Origin: Parasponia andersonii | Lineage: Eukaryota > Streptophyta > Magnoliopsida > Rosales > Cannabaceae | Length of the DNA stretch: 64,000 nucleotides | Assembly: GCA_002914805.1 (NCBI GenBank) | Contig: JXTB01000083.1 | Coordinates: 545,888 to 609,887, forward strand | Direction of reading: 5' to 3' | Translations under genes and position numbers: made by a program | Shown: positions 1 through 10,480 of the stretch, one piece after another | Position numbering within the stretch: position 1 is the stretch's first letter | How the letters are laid out: every line of letters begins with the position of its first letter | Notes under the pieces: model-generated | Seen by the model: only the letters and a program-made list of their open reading frames with translations | What the model was told of the DNA's origin: nothing | Database searches by the model: none

Positions 1-1515
1 GACTCCCAGCTGGTCGTCTGTCAGGTTAAGGGTGATTATCATGCGAGAGGAGAGAGAATGATGGCTTATTTGAAGAAGGTACAGCAGTTGTTCTTAACGT
101 TCAGCACGTATGACATACAGCTTCTTCCTCGTATTAAAAATACCCGGGCAGATGCACTCGCTAAACTCGCTTCAACAAAGGATGCAGAGTTATTAAAAGT
201 AGTTCCCGTGGAATTTCTCATCTCACCAAGCATCGAGGACAAACCTCAAGTGATTATGCCAGTCGATGAAGAACCATCGTGGATGGACCCCATAATCCGA
301 TATATACAAAGCGGCGATCTCCCTGAAGATAAAGATGATGCGAGACGGCTTCGCATGAAGGCAACTCGCTACATCATCCAGGATGAGCAACTTTATCGAA
401 GGAGTTTCAGCTCACCGTTATTATTATGCGTTACTGATCAGAAAGCACATTACATTATGAGGGAAATCTACGAAGGAATATGTGGGAATCATTCTGGGGG
501 GCAGGCGCTCGCTAATAAGATTCTTCGACAGGGGTATTTTTGGCCAACAATGAAGAAGGATACATTGGAATTTGCTAGGAAATGCGACAAATGTCAGCGA
601 TTTGCAACCATTTCTAGAAGACCACATGTTCCTTTAACTTCGATGACTAGTCCATGGCCATTCGCTGTGTGGGGAATTGATATCATCGGGATGCTTCCTT
701 TAGCGCGAGGTGGTTTGAAGTATGCGGTGGTGGCAGTCGATTACTTTACAAAGTGGACGGAAGCCGAAGCCTTGAGTACCATCTCTGCGAAGAAAATGAT
801 AGATTTCGTTTATAAATCTATAATCTGTCGTTATGGTATACCACATACCATAATTTCGGATAATGGGAAGCAGTTCGATTGCGACGAGTTCCGTGATTTC
901 TGCAATAACTTGGGCATCAAAAAGAGCTTCTCCGCTGTTGTTCATCCACAGGCTAATGGGCAGGTCGAGGCCATAAACAAAATACTCAAGCAAAATATAA
1001 AGACAAAGCTGGAGGAGCATAAAGGAGCTTGGCCAGAGGTACTTCCGGAAGTATTATGGGCTTATCGCACCACACAACGGACTACTATAGGAGAGAGTCC
1101 ATTCTCCTTGGCTTATGGATATGAAGCGATGATCCCTGTTGAAATTGGTGCGGGCTCCCTGCGGCGATCTGTCTATGAGTAGAAACAGAATGATATGTTG
1201 CTAAGAATTGAACTCGATCTTTTAGAAGAGCGACATGAACAGTCTCAGCTCCGAATTGCATCATACCAACGGCGCACTGCTCGATATTATAATTCCAAAG
1301 TAAAAAGTAGACATTTTGAAGTTGGAGATCTTGTCCTTCGACGTGTCCTACCTAATAATAAAGAGCATGGTGCTAGTGTATTCGGTCCTTCTTGGGAAGG
1401 GCCTTATGTCATTGATGATGTCATTCGACCTGGAACATATCATTTAGCTCGCATCGGTGGACAAAAGATCGAGCATGCCTGGAATGCTGAACAGCTTCGT
1501 CGGTATCATCAATGA
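1..1515 (+). pseudogene. Ty3/gypsy pol 3' end: RNase H tail plus integrase, one in-frame stop
   Basis: The frame is open from the first base of the window, so pol is cut by the window edge. It starts in the RNase H tail (DSQLVV, the last catalytic Asp). Counting from the Met at 58, an integrase zinc domain follows (H131, H145, C176, C179). The integrase core carries the DDE triad: Asp208 in WGIDIIG, Asp268 in ISDNGKQF and Glu304 in NGQVEAINK. A single TAG at 1180-1182 interrupts the frame. The same frame then continues 1195-1515 through the C-terminal domain (GDLVLRRV, GPSWEGPYVI) to a normal TGA. Integrase would insert retrotransposon cDNA into the chromosome. The sequence style and the antisense ORF remnant downstream suggest the Tat/Retand lineage. 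With one nonsense codon it is a young but dead copy. Confidence 0.9.
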
Positions 1516-2238
1516 TTTTCATCATTCATCAATAAAGATTTATTTTTCGTCATTCGTCGATCGTCATTCATTTATAGTTTTATGGCAGTTCTCGGACACC
1601 ATAAAAGTCGGGGGGCAGTAGGATCAGATAGAGTTATCTCCTACTTGTTCCTTAAGGGACTATGCAAACGTCCATTTAGAGGAGATAGGGTTTTAGATCG
1701 TCGAAGTATCTAAGCCTCAGATCACTTCATCGACGTATCTGAATCTCCTTAAAATCCTAGGATTTTATCCTCGCTTCATGCCTCAGCATGTCGTACTACG
1801 CAATTTCCCTCCTCGAACAGAAAAGTAACTAAGCATAACGTTCATTGTTCGAAGTGATATATTGCTATCATCTATTATAACATGGAACTTTTGAAAGCCA
1901 GTTAGAGTTTGCATCACTCGTATTAACTGTTTTCATAAGCGACCTAACCCATCCTAACACTTAAAATTCGTTTTAAGTCAGTCGGATTTAAATCGCTAAA
2001 AGCGTACTGATCGATCACTTGTGGCCGACTACTTGGTTAAAATTTCCATCGTTTCTTATCGCTATTTTGTAGGAGTATATGGGAAAATAAGTACAGGAGC
2101 ATATATGGAAGGAAAAATTTTATTAAACAAGTCATTTATACATGAAAGAGACGAAGCCCACATTGTCTATAAAAAAACAACAAAACTTCACGAGGAAGGG
2201 CCCGCACCGTCGTCACCAGCCTTGTCCATGTCCTCCTT
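1516..2238. other. Retrotransposon 3' untranslated region between pol and antisense ORF
   Basis: No coding region is seen. A polypurine-rich stretch (AAGTCGGGGGGCAG) lies at about 1606-1619. Copy 1 of a 77-bp direct repeat lies at 1653-1729. The position, between integrase and an antisense ORF, matches the spacer of the larger element at 53.4-55.5 kb. Confidence 0.5.
1653..1729 (+). repeat. 77-bp direct repeat, copy 1
   Basis: It matches 2603-2679 with four mismatches (73 of 77 by eye). Copy 2 starts immediately after the ambiguous base at 2602. The pair therefore either flanks an assembly join or marks a repeated segment of the retrotransposon's 3' region. Confidence 0.85.
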
Positions 2239-2601
2239 CTAGCTCTGCACAAGCTCGACCACATCCTCGCCAAGGATGGAGAAGTCGAAGTCCGGATGCT
2301 CGCAGAATATGTTAAAGATGATGGTCGACGAGGCGATGTCACTAGCCTTATCTTCGAGTTCTTTGACCTCGGTCGCTTTGAACTCTTCGATGGCTTTGTG
2401 AACCGCCTCAGTAGTCGCTTCTCTCATACGGTCCGGATACTCAGAAGCGACCCTTTCGAGCTCTCTGACTTTCTCCTCGAGGTTTTCCTTGGCGAGTTTT
2501 TCCTTGTTCAGGTCCTCGAGCATCTGCTGCTTCTCTAAGAGGAAGTTCGCTTTCTCCTCCTCCCAAGCATTCTCCGAGTTCTCGAATGCTTGAGTTATTT
2601 C
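2239..2601 (-). pseudogene. Antisense ORF fragment (C-terminal coiled coil) of the Tat/Retand-like element
   Basis: The minus-strand frame is uninterrupted from the N at 2602 down to a stop at 2239. It encodes a Glu/Lys-rich coiled coil (EEKANFLLEKQQMLEDLNKE) followed by the motif CEHPDFDFSILGED. Similar tails follow coiled coils in antisense-strand proteins of plant Tat elements whose N-terminal part carries the putative gypsy-type transposon domain (Transposase_28); this comparison is from memory. The upstream part is missing because the sequence breaks at 2602. The larger element at 48-62 kb carries a comparable gene in the same place and orientation. Function is unknown. Confidence 0.6.
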
Positions 2602-2602
2602 N
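2602..2602. other. Ambiguous base (N) at a repeat junction
   Basis: A single N separates the truncated antisense ORF from copy 2 of the 77-bp repeat. This position is where a collapsed or falsely joined contig would be expected. Confidence 0.9.
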
Positions 2603-2679
2603 TAAGGGACTATGCAAACGTCCATTTAGAGGAGACAAGGTTTTAAATCGTCGAAATATCTAAGCCTCAGATCACTTCA
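2603..2679 (+). repeat. 77-bp direct repeat, copy 2
   Basis: Partner of 1653-1729. After its last base (2679) the sequence changes to AT-rich DNA unlike the retrotransposon, so this is the visible right limit of the element. Confidence 0.85.
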
Positions 2680-5170
2680 GCTTTTAGTTATGTTACAAAT
2701 TTTTGTTCATAGATTTGTTATTTCGATTATGATCAACTATATTTTATTTTTAGGATATCAATAGATTCGTACCATAATTCTTAATTTTTTTTAGTTGATT
2801 TTTAATTTTTTTTTTTTTTTTTACATTACCTTGTGATTATTCTATTTATGTTTAATGTTTTTGATTGGCTATTCAATTAATTGGCTGAATTTTTAAACTC
2901 AATTGGAAGAGGAAATTTAAAATATGTCCATGAATAGATTAATATAAATTATATATAATATGAATTTACTTATATTATAGGTTTATACAATTTTAATAAA
3001 AATCATACAACTTATGGAATCTTTTAATCTTTTTTAGGATATTCATGTTCTATTATTTTGGGTAATGTCTAAGAATGAAAGATGACTTCTTTCTAGAATT
3101 TGAGGAATTTCTCATTTTTTTGTCAATATTTGGTGCTGCTTAGTGCCTTGTACAATATTCGTTCAATATAACCATAACATGTGCATTTAAATATTAGATG
3201 TCCTTTTTGGTAATTTTAATTATGAATAAATTTTGAATTAAATAAAATTTGAATTATAAGTGTACAAAGTCTGAAATTTTGATAGAATTAGAACTTCCAT
3301 ATCGTTACTAAGTATTCGAGAAGATTAATAATGTACATTAGGATTTTCGAATAAGCACTCGAGTAAATTAATTAGACTACAGGGAAACAGTAGACAATTA
3401 AGGGGGTTGGGAAGATAAAATTGGTGTACTGGATAGTCTATGTTGTTTTATATTGGTATTTTTCTCTACTTATTTTCTGATAATTTTCTTAATAAAGTTT
3501 TTGTTTTGTTTTATTCTTTTTTCTTAGTATTTTTATTTTAATTTGATTTTTAATTTGAATTTTAATTAATTAGATAAAATTAAGATTAATTTAATTTCAA
3601 TATTTAGTAGAAAAATTCTAATTAATTGATTTATATGGGACGATACTCTATTCATCGTTATATTACTTGTTTTTGTGTTTCATATATTTGCAAAATTTTT
3701 TAAAATTTATCGGTAATAAATTTTAATTACGTAAAATAATATTAAAAAAATCTACTGAATCGGTGCCTTTTATGTAATATGATATCCTATTTATATGTAT
3801 ATTTAAATATTTTAACAGATTATTGACTATTTCCTTCTTACAAATGGTTACAGATACAATAAAGTCATGCTTTAAGATCTTTTTGTGATTAATTTTTGTT
3901 TTTTAAAAAAATAGGAAATTAGGTTGTAGCAGTTTTCACCCCTTTTTAGTTGGTGGAGTTTCAATTTTTCTTTAGTTTCCCCTCAATTGATTAAAGTTTG
4001 TCTACTCATGAAGGGATATTTTAATTCAAAACTGCTATAAATCTAAACATATTTTTGGATGGCTATATGACACATTTTGAATTTTAGAATGCTAGGTATT
4101 TGAAAAATATTATTATTAAAAAAATAGAAAAGTCATTTTGTCCAATTTTTTAAAATAATTATAATTAGAATAATTAAAAGAATAACCACTTCCCACGGGT
4201 TTTGTAAGTAACATATTTGACACATATCGTCCACGACAACAAATTTTAAAGGATGAAGAACTTGTCATGTCGTGTCAATGAATGGCAAACGGTGTCATTC
4301 TTTCTTTACAACAGAAAACTTTCAAAGGAGAACAACATGCCGTCTACAAAATTTTGAATATATGTATATTTAGATATTTAATAATATCAAAACAGAAGAA
4401 CGACATTCCATTTGTTGTCATTTAGATGGTTAATCTATGTTTAACTCTTAACTGTTACATGAATCTTCTAAATATGGGTACCCAAACTTTTCATTTATCT
4501 ATTTGACTTCTTTTCATCGTTATTTCTATTATACTAGGTAACGTAGCAAGTGCCTTTTTTGTTTTAATAAAATTCTGCAGGAAAAAAATATAATAAACTG
4601 GATTGACAACTGAACTAAAACAAAAAAAAAGAAAAAAAAAAAACTACCATAATATATGCAGAACAGTTGATTAGGAAATATAATAATAAGGAAACACCTA
4701 TCAGTATTATGAATCTCCAACTAATAATGACTTCATAGAGATACACTTCTTGATCTAACATGTATATGCTACAACATTTTTGAATTTTCATATGATAACA
4801 AACAAATTAGAAATAAATTGACGTGTAATCCCAATCAAAATAGATTTTTAAAAAATAATTAAGAAAGAAATATAGTGTAGTAGATGAAAGTAAAGCAAGC
4901 GGCATAAACTCATGTTTTATTTATTAAAAAAAAATCATGTTTTAGACTTCCTTTTTTTTTTTTTTTTTTTAACATTGTTTTAGGCATTCTCCTTATAATT
5001 AGAAATTATAAAAATGTTATATATTTATGTATACGCAATATAAGTTTGTAGGGCCCACGTTTACATGATAATGCCCACAAACTTCTCTAACGTCGGCCCA
5101 CCCAGTTTATGATTTTGAATTCAAAAACAAGAATATTTAAATATACATATAAATAGGATACAAGAATCTC
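2680..5170. other. AT-rich spacer without a recognisable gene
   Basis: Poly-T and poly-A runs (about 2808-2822, 4621-4641, 4952-4971) and short AT-rich ORFs only. No domain, exon series or clear repeat unit was seen. Confidence 0.7.
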
Positions 5171-5217
5171 ATTTTTAGCATGACAATATGGGTGATACAA
5201 TATTTAACTAAAAATGT

Positions 5218-5420
5218 ATCAAAAATCTTTCAAAAATTTGTCAAGATCACCACCAACGTCAAGAATCTGTCAATAATTCATCAAAAACATATCAAGATTA
5301 CCACCGATGTTAAGAATCTATCAAAAATCTGTCAAGTTCGTCAAGAATTTGTCAAAAATTTATGAAAAATATGTCAAGATCGCCGACAACATCAAGAATC
5401 GTTCAAAAATCTGTCAATAA
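5218..5420 (+). repeat. Degenerate minisatellite
   Basis: About three imperfect units share the core CAAGATCACCACCAACGTC and variants, alternating with TCAAAAATCTGTCAA-type words. The small open frame over it is repeat-driven, not a gene. Confidence 0.65.
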
Positions 5421-5507
5421 TTTATTTTAAAAAGTAGTACGGTGATAGATTTAATTGATGAGGAAAAAAAAAGTGGTGTGTAGCTAATTTTTCCAGGAAA
5501 AAAAAAA

Positions 5508-7297
5508 GAGAAATTAGGTAAAATATACACGAAAATAGGTATATTTTGGTCTATATGCTCAGTTTAAAAACTCTCTGAAAAAATATGCATGTAGACCAAA
5601 CTACCCTTAAAAATACTAAGAAAAAAATTATGCCCATCACCTTTAATTGATCTAAATCTCTCTCGCACAAAAACTCTCTCTCGACTGAAAATCTCAGGTA
5701 ATCCAAGAATTATAGTACTCCATAATCCATATTCGTACAAAACCTCGTTCTCATCTATTACAACGCCGTCAAATTCATCATTTCCTTATCTTATTTCTTC
5801 ATTCTTCTCCACATAGTTATGGGTGTAGTCTAAAATAGCATATTATCAAATTTCGAGATATTATGAAGTAATTTATGTGTGGAAAAATCATTTTGAGTTT
5901 AATTTTTACGAGTTTTCTAAAAAATCGCGATAATTTTCGATGGTTTTTCGATGATACTTCGATGAAAATTGTATTCTCAGCAAAAGTTTAATGAAAATGG
6001 TATTTTTGATAATTTTCATGCAATGTCGATGAATTTTCGATGCATTTTTTATGATTTTTCGATGATATTTCGAAGAAAATTATATTCTCAGCAAAATTTC
6101 AATGAAAATAGTATTTTTGATAATTTTCGATGCTATTTTGATGAATTTTCGATGGTTTTTCGATGATATTTCGATGAAAATTATATTCTCAGTAAAATTT
6201 CAATGAAAATGGTATTTTTGATAATTTTTGATGCTATTTCGATGAATTTTCGATGCATTTTCGATGATATTTCGATAAAAGTGGTATTTTGTCAATATTT
6301 CGATAAAATGGCATTTTTGACGATTTTCGATATAATTTCGATAATATTTCGATAAAAGTGGTATTTTTGATAAAACTTCATCAAAAATGCGCTTCATCGA
6401 AATTATGTAAAAAGTTATCGAAAATATCATTTTTATCGAAATATTAACAAGAATATCACTTTTATCTAAAGATCTTCGAAAATACATCGAAATTGCATCG
6501 AAAATTATCAAAAATACAATTTTCATTAAATTTTGCTAAGAATACAATTTTCATTGAAATATCATCGAAAATTCATCAAAATTGCATCAAAAATACCATT
6601 TTCATTGAAATTTTGCTGAGAATACAATTTTCATCGAAATATCATCGAAAAACCATCGAAAATCATCGAAAATTCATCGAAAGTGCATCAAAAATTGTCA
6701 TAAATACCATTTTCATTGAAATTTTGTTGAGAATACAATTTTCATCGAAAAACCATCGAAAATCATCAAAAATTCATCGAAATTGCATCGAAAATTGTCA
6801 AAAATACCATTTTCATTGAAATTTTGCTGAGAATACAATTTTTATAGAAATATCATCGAAAAACCTTCGAAAATTATCGCGATTTTTTTTTACTCGTAAA
6901 AATTAACCTCAAAATGATTTTTCCACACATAAATTACCTCATAATATCTCGAAATTTGATGATATTCTATTTTAAACTATACTCATAACTATGTGGAGAA
7001 GAATGATGAGAGAATATAGGGAAATGATGAGTTTGATGGTATTGTAAGAGATGAGAACGAGGATTTGTGCGAGTATGGATTATGGAGTAGTATAATACTT
7101 GGATTACCTAAAATTTTCAGTCGAAAGAAAATTTCTGTGCGAGAGAGAGATTTAGATCAATTAAATGTGATGTGCATAGATTTTTCTTAATATTTTTAAG
7201 GTAATTTCGTCCACATGCATATTTTTTCAGAGATTTTTTAAACAGAGCATATAGACCAAAATATGCATATCTTGATGCATATTTTACCTAATTTCTC
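5508..7297. mobile_element. 1.79-kb foldback element with very long terminal inverted repeats (MULE-like, non-autonomous)
   Basis: The left end GAGAAATTAGGTAAAATAT is mirrored at the right end ATATTTTACCTAATTTCTC. The inverted match runs nearly to the centre (about 6400), so almost the whole element is a palindrome. The outer arms of about 430 bp are unique-like. The inner arms consist of imperfect units of roughly 100-110 bp, each carrying the word TATTCTCAGCAAAATTTCAA and many TTTCGATG boxes; these boxes become CATCGAAA in the right arm. The element is flanked by A runs (5498-5507 and 7298-7306), compatible with the 9-bp target duplication of Mutator-like elements, but poly-A is weak evidence. 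No transposase is encoded. It lies about 690 bp upstream of the next gene's start codon. Confidence 0.85.
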
Positions 7298-7989
7298 AAA
7301 AAAAAATGACCTCGTACTTTTGTAATTCTTTTCTGTTTTTATGGGTAAAAGTGTCAGAACCGGACAAGGCCTAATTTTCACTTATTTGGGTAGGCCGTGG
7401 TTTGAACAGCCCACAAGCATTACTGGACCATACTCACCTACCCTTACCGGGCAGTCAGCCCAATTGACTGACCCAAGTAACCGGCGACGGCGCACGTTTG
7501 CGTTGAGCGGAGCAAGACGAAAGCGTTGGAGTCCTGAGGTCTTTATCAGAAGCAGTACTATACTACTATACTTAGTAAACCTGTGACCTTTCCTAGCTGT
7601 CTTGCTTTTATATATTCATTCTATTCTCCTTTTGAGGGTTTAGATTAGGGTTTTGCATTTCAATTTGGGGAAAATTTAAACATCAACCAACTGGGTTTAG
7701 CCCTAATCAGCTTTACAGCTTAGTTGCTGTAAAGGATCTTATGATTCAATTCCATGTTATTTGGTTGATCAGTTTGGTTAAAGGCTTAAAGCTGTTAAAT
7801 TTGCGTCTGGGTTTAGTCTGTTTATGAGGAAAATCAGCTTCCTGATATATTTTTCAAAACTATTGCCGTGTGTGGATGGTAGGAAAATACTAGGTTTATT
7901 TTATTTTATTTTATTTTTAAATTTTGGGTTGTGAAAGTTTAGTTGATTCATTTTGAATCTGGGTTTTGTTTTATTGGCCATGTTATTAG
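7298..7989 (+). promoter_or_regulatory. Promoter, 5' UTR and probable 5' UTR intron of the membrane-protein gene
   Basis: This is a GC-richer block compared with its surroundings. An exon-like stretch near 7480-7540 is followed by a pyrimidine/T-rich intron-like sequence. That sequence contains telo-box-like words at about 7636-7658 (GGGTTTAGATTAGGGTTTT). It ends in TTATTAG at 7983-7989, directly before the ATG, so the leader intron probably ends at the start codon. The exact transcription start and donor site cannot be fixed by eye. Confidence 0.5.
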
Positions 7990-9990
7990 ATGGGAACCGG
8001 AGATGAGGTAGTTGAAATTGATAGCTTGGAGAGGGGTCTGTTATCTGGTACTGATGAAAATGGAGCTGAAGACGAAGCAGTTCTGTACACTGCTTCATTC
8101 CAAGAGATGGAAGATAATTTTGTCAAGTACCAAACAACTCAATGGGTTCTTTACTCCTTGCTTTTGATCTTGGCTTGGGGAATTGGCTTGTTTATGCTGC
8201 TTTATTTACCAGTTCGGAGATATATACTGCGGAAGGATATTCGATCGAAGAAGCTCTACCTGACTCCAAACTCCATTGTCTACAAAGTAAATTAGTTAAT
8301 TGGATTTAAATATGCTACTGTGCTAATTTTGTGTATCCAATCTATGTGATTAGAATGTAAAATTGCTTTTGATAAGTTGTATTGAGGTCAAACGTTCGTT
8401 AGTAATTTTGTTTCTGAAAAAACAATGAAAAATCGTTTTTAAAACCGAGTTCTCTTAAAAAGGTCTGTCATTATTCTTTGTCTTAAATGGATAGTAGCTT
8501 ATGTATCGTTTAAACTTTTAAGTCTATGCTGATGTTGATTAAAATCCTGCATATTTTGTTACATTTGAATGATGCTATGTTAATGTAGTTCAGGTTACTA
8601 GGCCAGTGCCATTTCCATGTTTTGGTGTATTGAAAAAGGAGAAGCATATTCTGTTACCATCAGTGGCTGACATAGTAATTGAGCAAGGTAAATTGTTCGT
8701 GTGTTCTCCTTCGCGGTAAACCAAAATTCACAATACACTTCCTCATTGTTGTTGTTGTTGTTTTTTTTTTTTTTTTCCTCAGTACCTAAACTGCTGTGAG
8801 CATTTTTTTTCTTGCTAAAACTTGTGAATACAAAAAAAATCCTGTTTGTTGAATGTTGAATTTATTGCATTTGAATTTTGTTTGTTCTAACCTAATTGTA
8901 GTTGAATGCTGAATCAAGAAACAAATCATATAATAATTATAGTATTGAATGTGAAAGTTCTCTCCAAATACAGTCTGAACTCTCCTGTTTGTTATCTGAA
9001 GTAGTTTTGAATTTTTTTCAATATATTACACAATTATAAAGTGCATAATAGGAAGTTTTGAAACTTCAACCTTTATTATCTCCCTCGTACTCTTCACCGG
9101 GATTTAAATATAGATGTGTTGTTCCAAACATAATGGTAAACACTAAACATATTCTGTCTTTTGTCCTTGTCTCATCTCAGTTGTCTATCCCTACATGCTG
9201 CCGAGTTTTAACAACCTCTTATTACTATAAACAGGATATCTGCAGTCTCTATTTGGTATCTACTCACTTAGAATAGAAAATGTTGGTGTAAGAAGGCCAC
9301 CAAGTGATGATGTTCAAATCCAGGGAATTGCAAATCCAAGTGCTTTCAGGAAGGTACTTCCTAGTACCGATTCTTTTTTGTTTCGTGGCTCAGTTTTGAT
9401 TTAAATGATTTACTTTATGAATTCTCTATCTTGATACCCTTTTCAGGCTGTTCTAATGCGACTTTCAAATATGAGGACTGAGGCTTTCTCCAGACAAGTT
9501 TCCACACTGGAAGATGTCCCAAATTTTGGGGTACGGAATTCATCAGATGCTTGTGCCCACCTTGTAGTTTGATTGAAAAAAATCATATTGTCTCAGATAT
9601 TTTGTATGTTTGTGCAACCAAGATCAGGGATTTTGTAGTTATTTAATTAGAAACCTGATTGACGAATATTTATATTGTTTCCTTCTTCTTTTTTCATTTT
9701 CGTGAGTATTGCTTCTTCTTCTTTTAAATGAATAATTCGTTTGCTTACTTTCCTCAGTTGCAGGTGTCTCCATCAAAATCCCTCAGGCAGGATTCATTAT
9801 CTCATCCAGGGGATCTAATTCTACTGCAAAAGCTAGAGGAGGTTGGAACTTCCGTCAAGGTATTAAGCCAACTTTGGACTCGTTTGTTCATTTAATTTTG
9901 TGATTTCTTTCCGACTTTAGCTATCGTTTACTACAGAGAGTTCAAACTTTAATTGAGGAGCAACAACCCCCGACAGCAGAACACTCTTAA
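7990..9990 (+). CDS. Conserved plant single-pass membrane protein with PH-like region (249 aa, function unknown)
   Basis: Six exons join in frame with GT-AG borders: 7990-8286, 8594-8687, 9235-9353, 9447-9530, 9758-9859, 9937-9990. The product has an acidic N-terminus (residues 1-45), one membrane segment at about 52-74 (WVLYSLLLILAWGIGLFMLL), then the basic RRYILRKDIRSKKLY. A beta-rich stretch (about 88-170: LTPNSIVYKV, LPSVADIVIEQGYLQSLFGIY, NPSAFRKAV) resembles bacterial-type PH domains of small membrane proteins. A Ser-rich linker and a helical tail (LLQKLEEVGTSVKRVQTLIEE) follow. I recognise this as a conserved plant family (annotated elsewhere as DUF7642, from memory) with no proven role. 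The start was chosen because the ATG lies right after a splice acceptor and opens the conserved exon. The last exon carries a small tandem duplication that changes the C-terminus. Confidence 0.85.
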
Positions 9991-10037
9991 CTTTAATTGA
10001 GGAGCAGCACCCTCAGACAGCAGAACACGGGGATTAA
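9948..10037 (+). repeat. Tandem duplication of about 43 bp over the stop codon of the membrane-protein gene
   Basis: CTTTAATTGAGGAGCA followed by CAGACAGCAGAACAC occurs at about 9948-9984 and again at 9991-10035. The first copy ends the protein as ...TAEHS and stop. The second copy, now in the 3' UTR, would read ...TAEHGD and stop, which probably reflects the older C-terminus. Confidence 0.75.
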
Positions 10038-10436
10038 AGTGAGTGAGTTTAAACGTGTGTTGATGTACACATTTTGTTGACTCCCTTTCTTTCACAAAAC
10101 TTGTTCAAATTTTATTGGCCAGTGTTACACCCCCTTAATCATAGTTGGACTTAATTTATCAGTACGTAATATGCACAAATGTAATGATCGATTTATTCTG
10201 TGCTTTTAGTTGACCTCTCTGTGGCTACTCTTTCTGAAATACTAGAACAAGAAAATGCCGATTTCCTAATTAGGCTAACCAGATTTGGTATGTTTGCAGG
10301 ATGTATAGGAAGACGAGGCAAGATATACTATGTGCAGGCTTTCCTGCTGCAGCACTTGCAAGGCGATACAATACTATCTGCTATTAAAGTTGCATTCAGA
10401 AGTCGAAAGCTAGACTTTGTTTGTATTCCTATTTAG
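9991..10436 (+). other. Probable 3' UTR and downstream flank
   Basis: No continuation of the conserved protein is needed after the stop at 9990. A short open frame at 10200-10436 follows a GC-richer stretch and matches no family I know. It is most likely untranslated. Confidence 0.45.

Positions 10437-10438
<2 letters not shown>

Positions 10439-10474
<36 letters not shown>
10439..10474. repeat. (AT)n microsatellite
   Basis: Uninterrupted AT dinucleotide run of about 36 bp. Confidence 0.95.

Positions 10475-10480
<6 letters not shown>

Noticed and set aside
700-1020. Minus-strand open frame over the integrase
   Set aside because: Shadow of the integrase frame on the opposite strand; no domain.
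5180-5365. 61-codon open frame
   Set aside because: Lies on a degenerate minisatellite and repeats the same words; not a gene.
6200-6819. Open frames of about 108 codons on both strands in the foldback
   Set aside because: Produced by the inverted repeated units; the translations are low-complexity copies of each other.
5498-7306. 9-bp target duplication of the foldback as proof of Mutator origin
   Set aside because: Both flanks are plain A runs, so the match could be chance; kept only as compatible evidence.
10200-10436. Possible extra exon of the membrane-protein gene
   Set aside because: The conserved tail VQTLIEEQ and a stop are already provided by exon 9937-9990; joining here would need a worse acceptor and give an unlike C-terminus.
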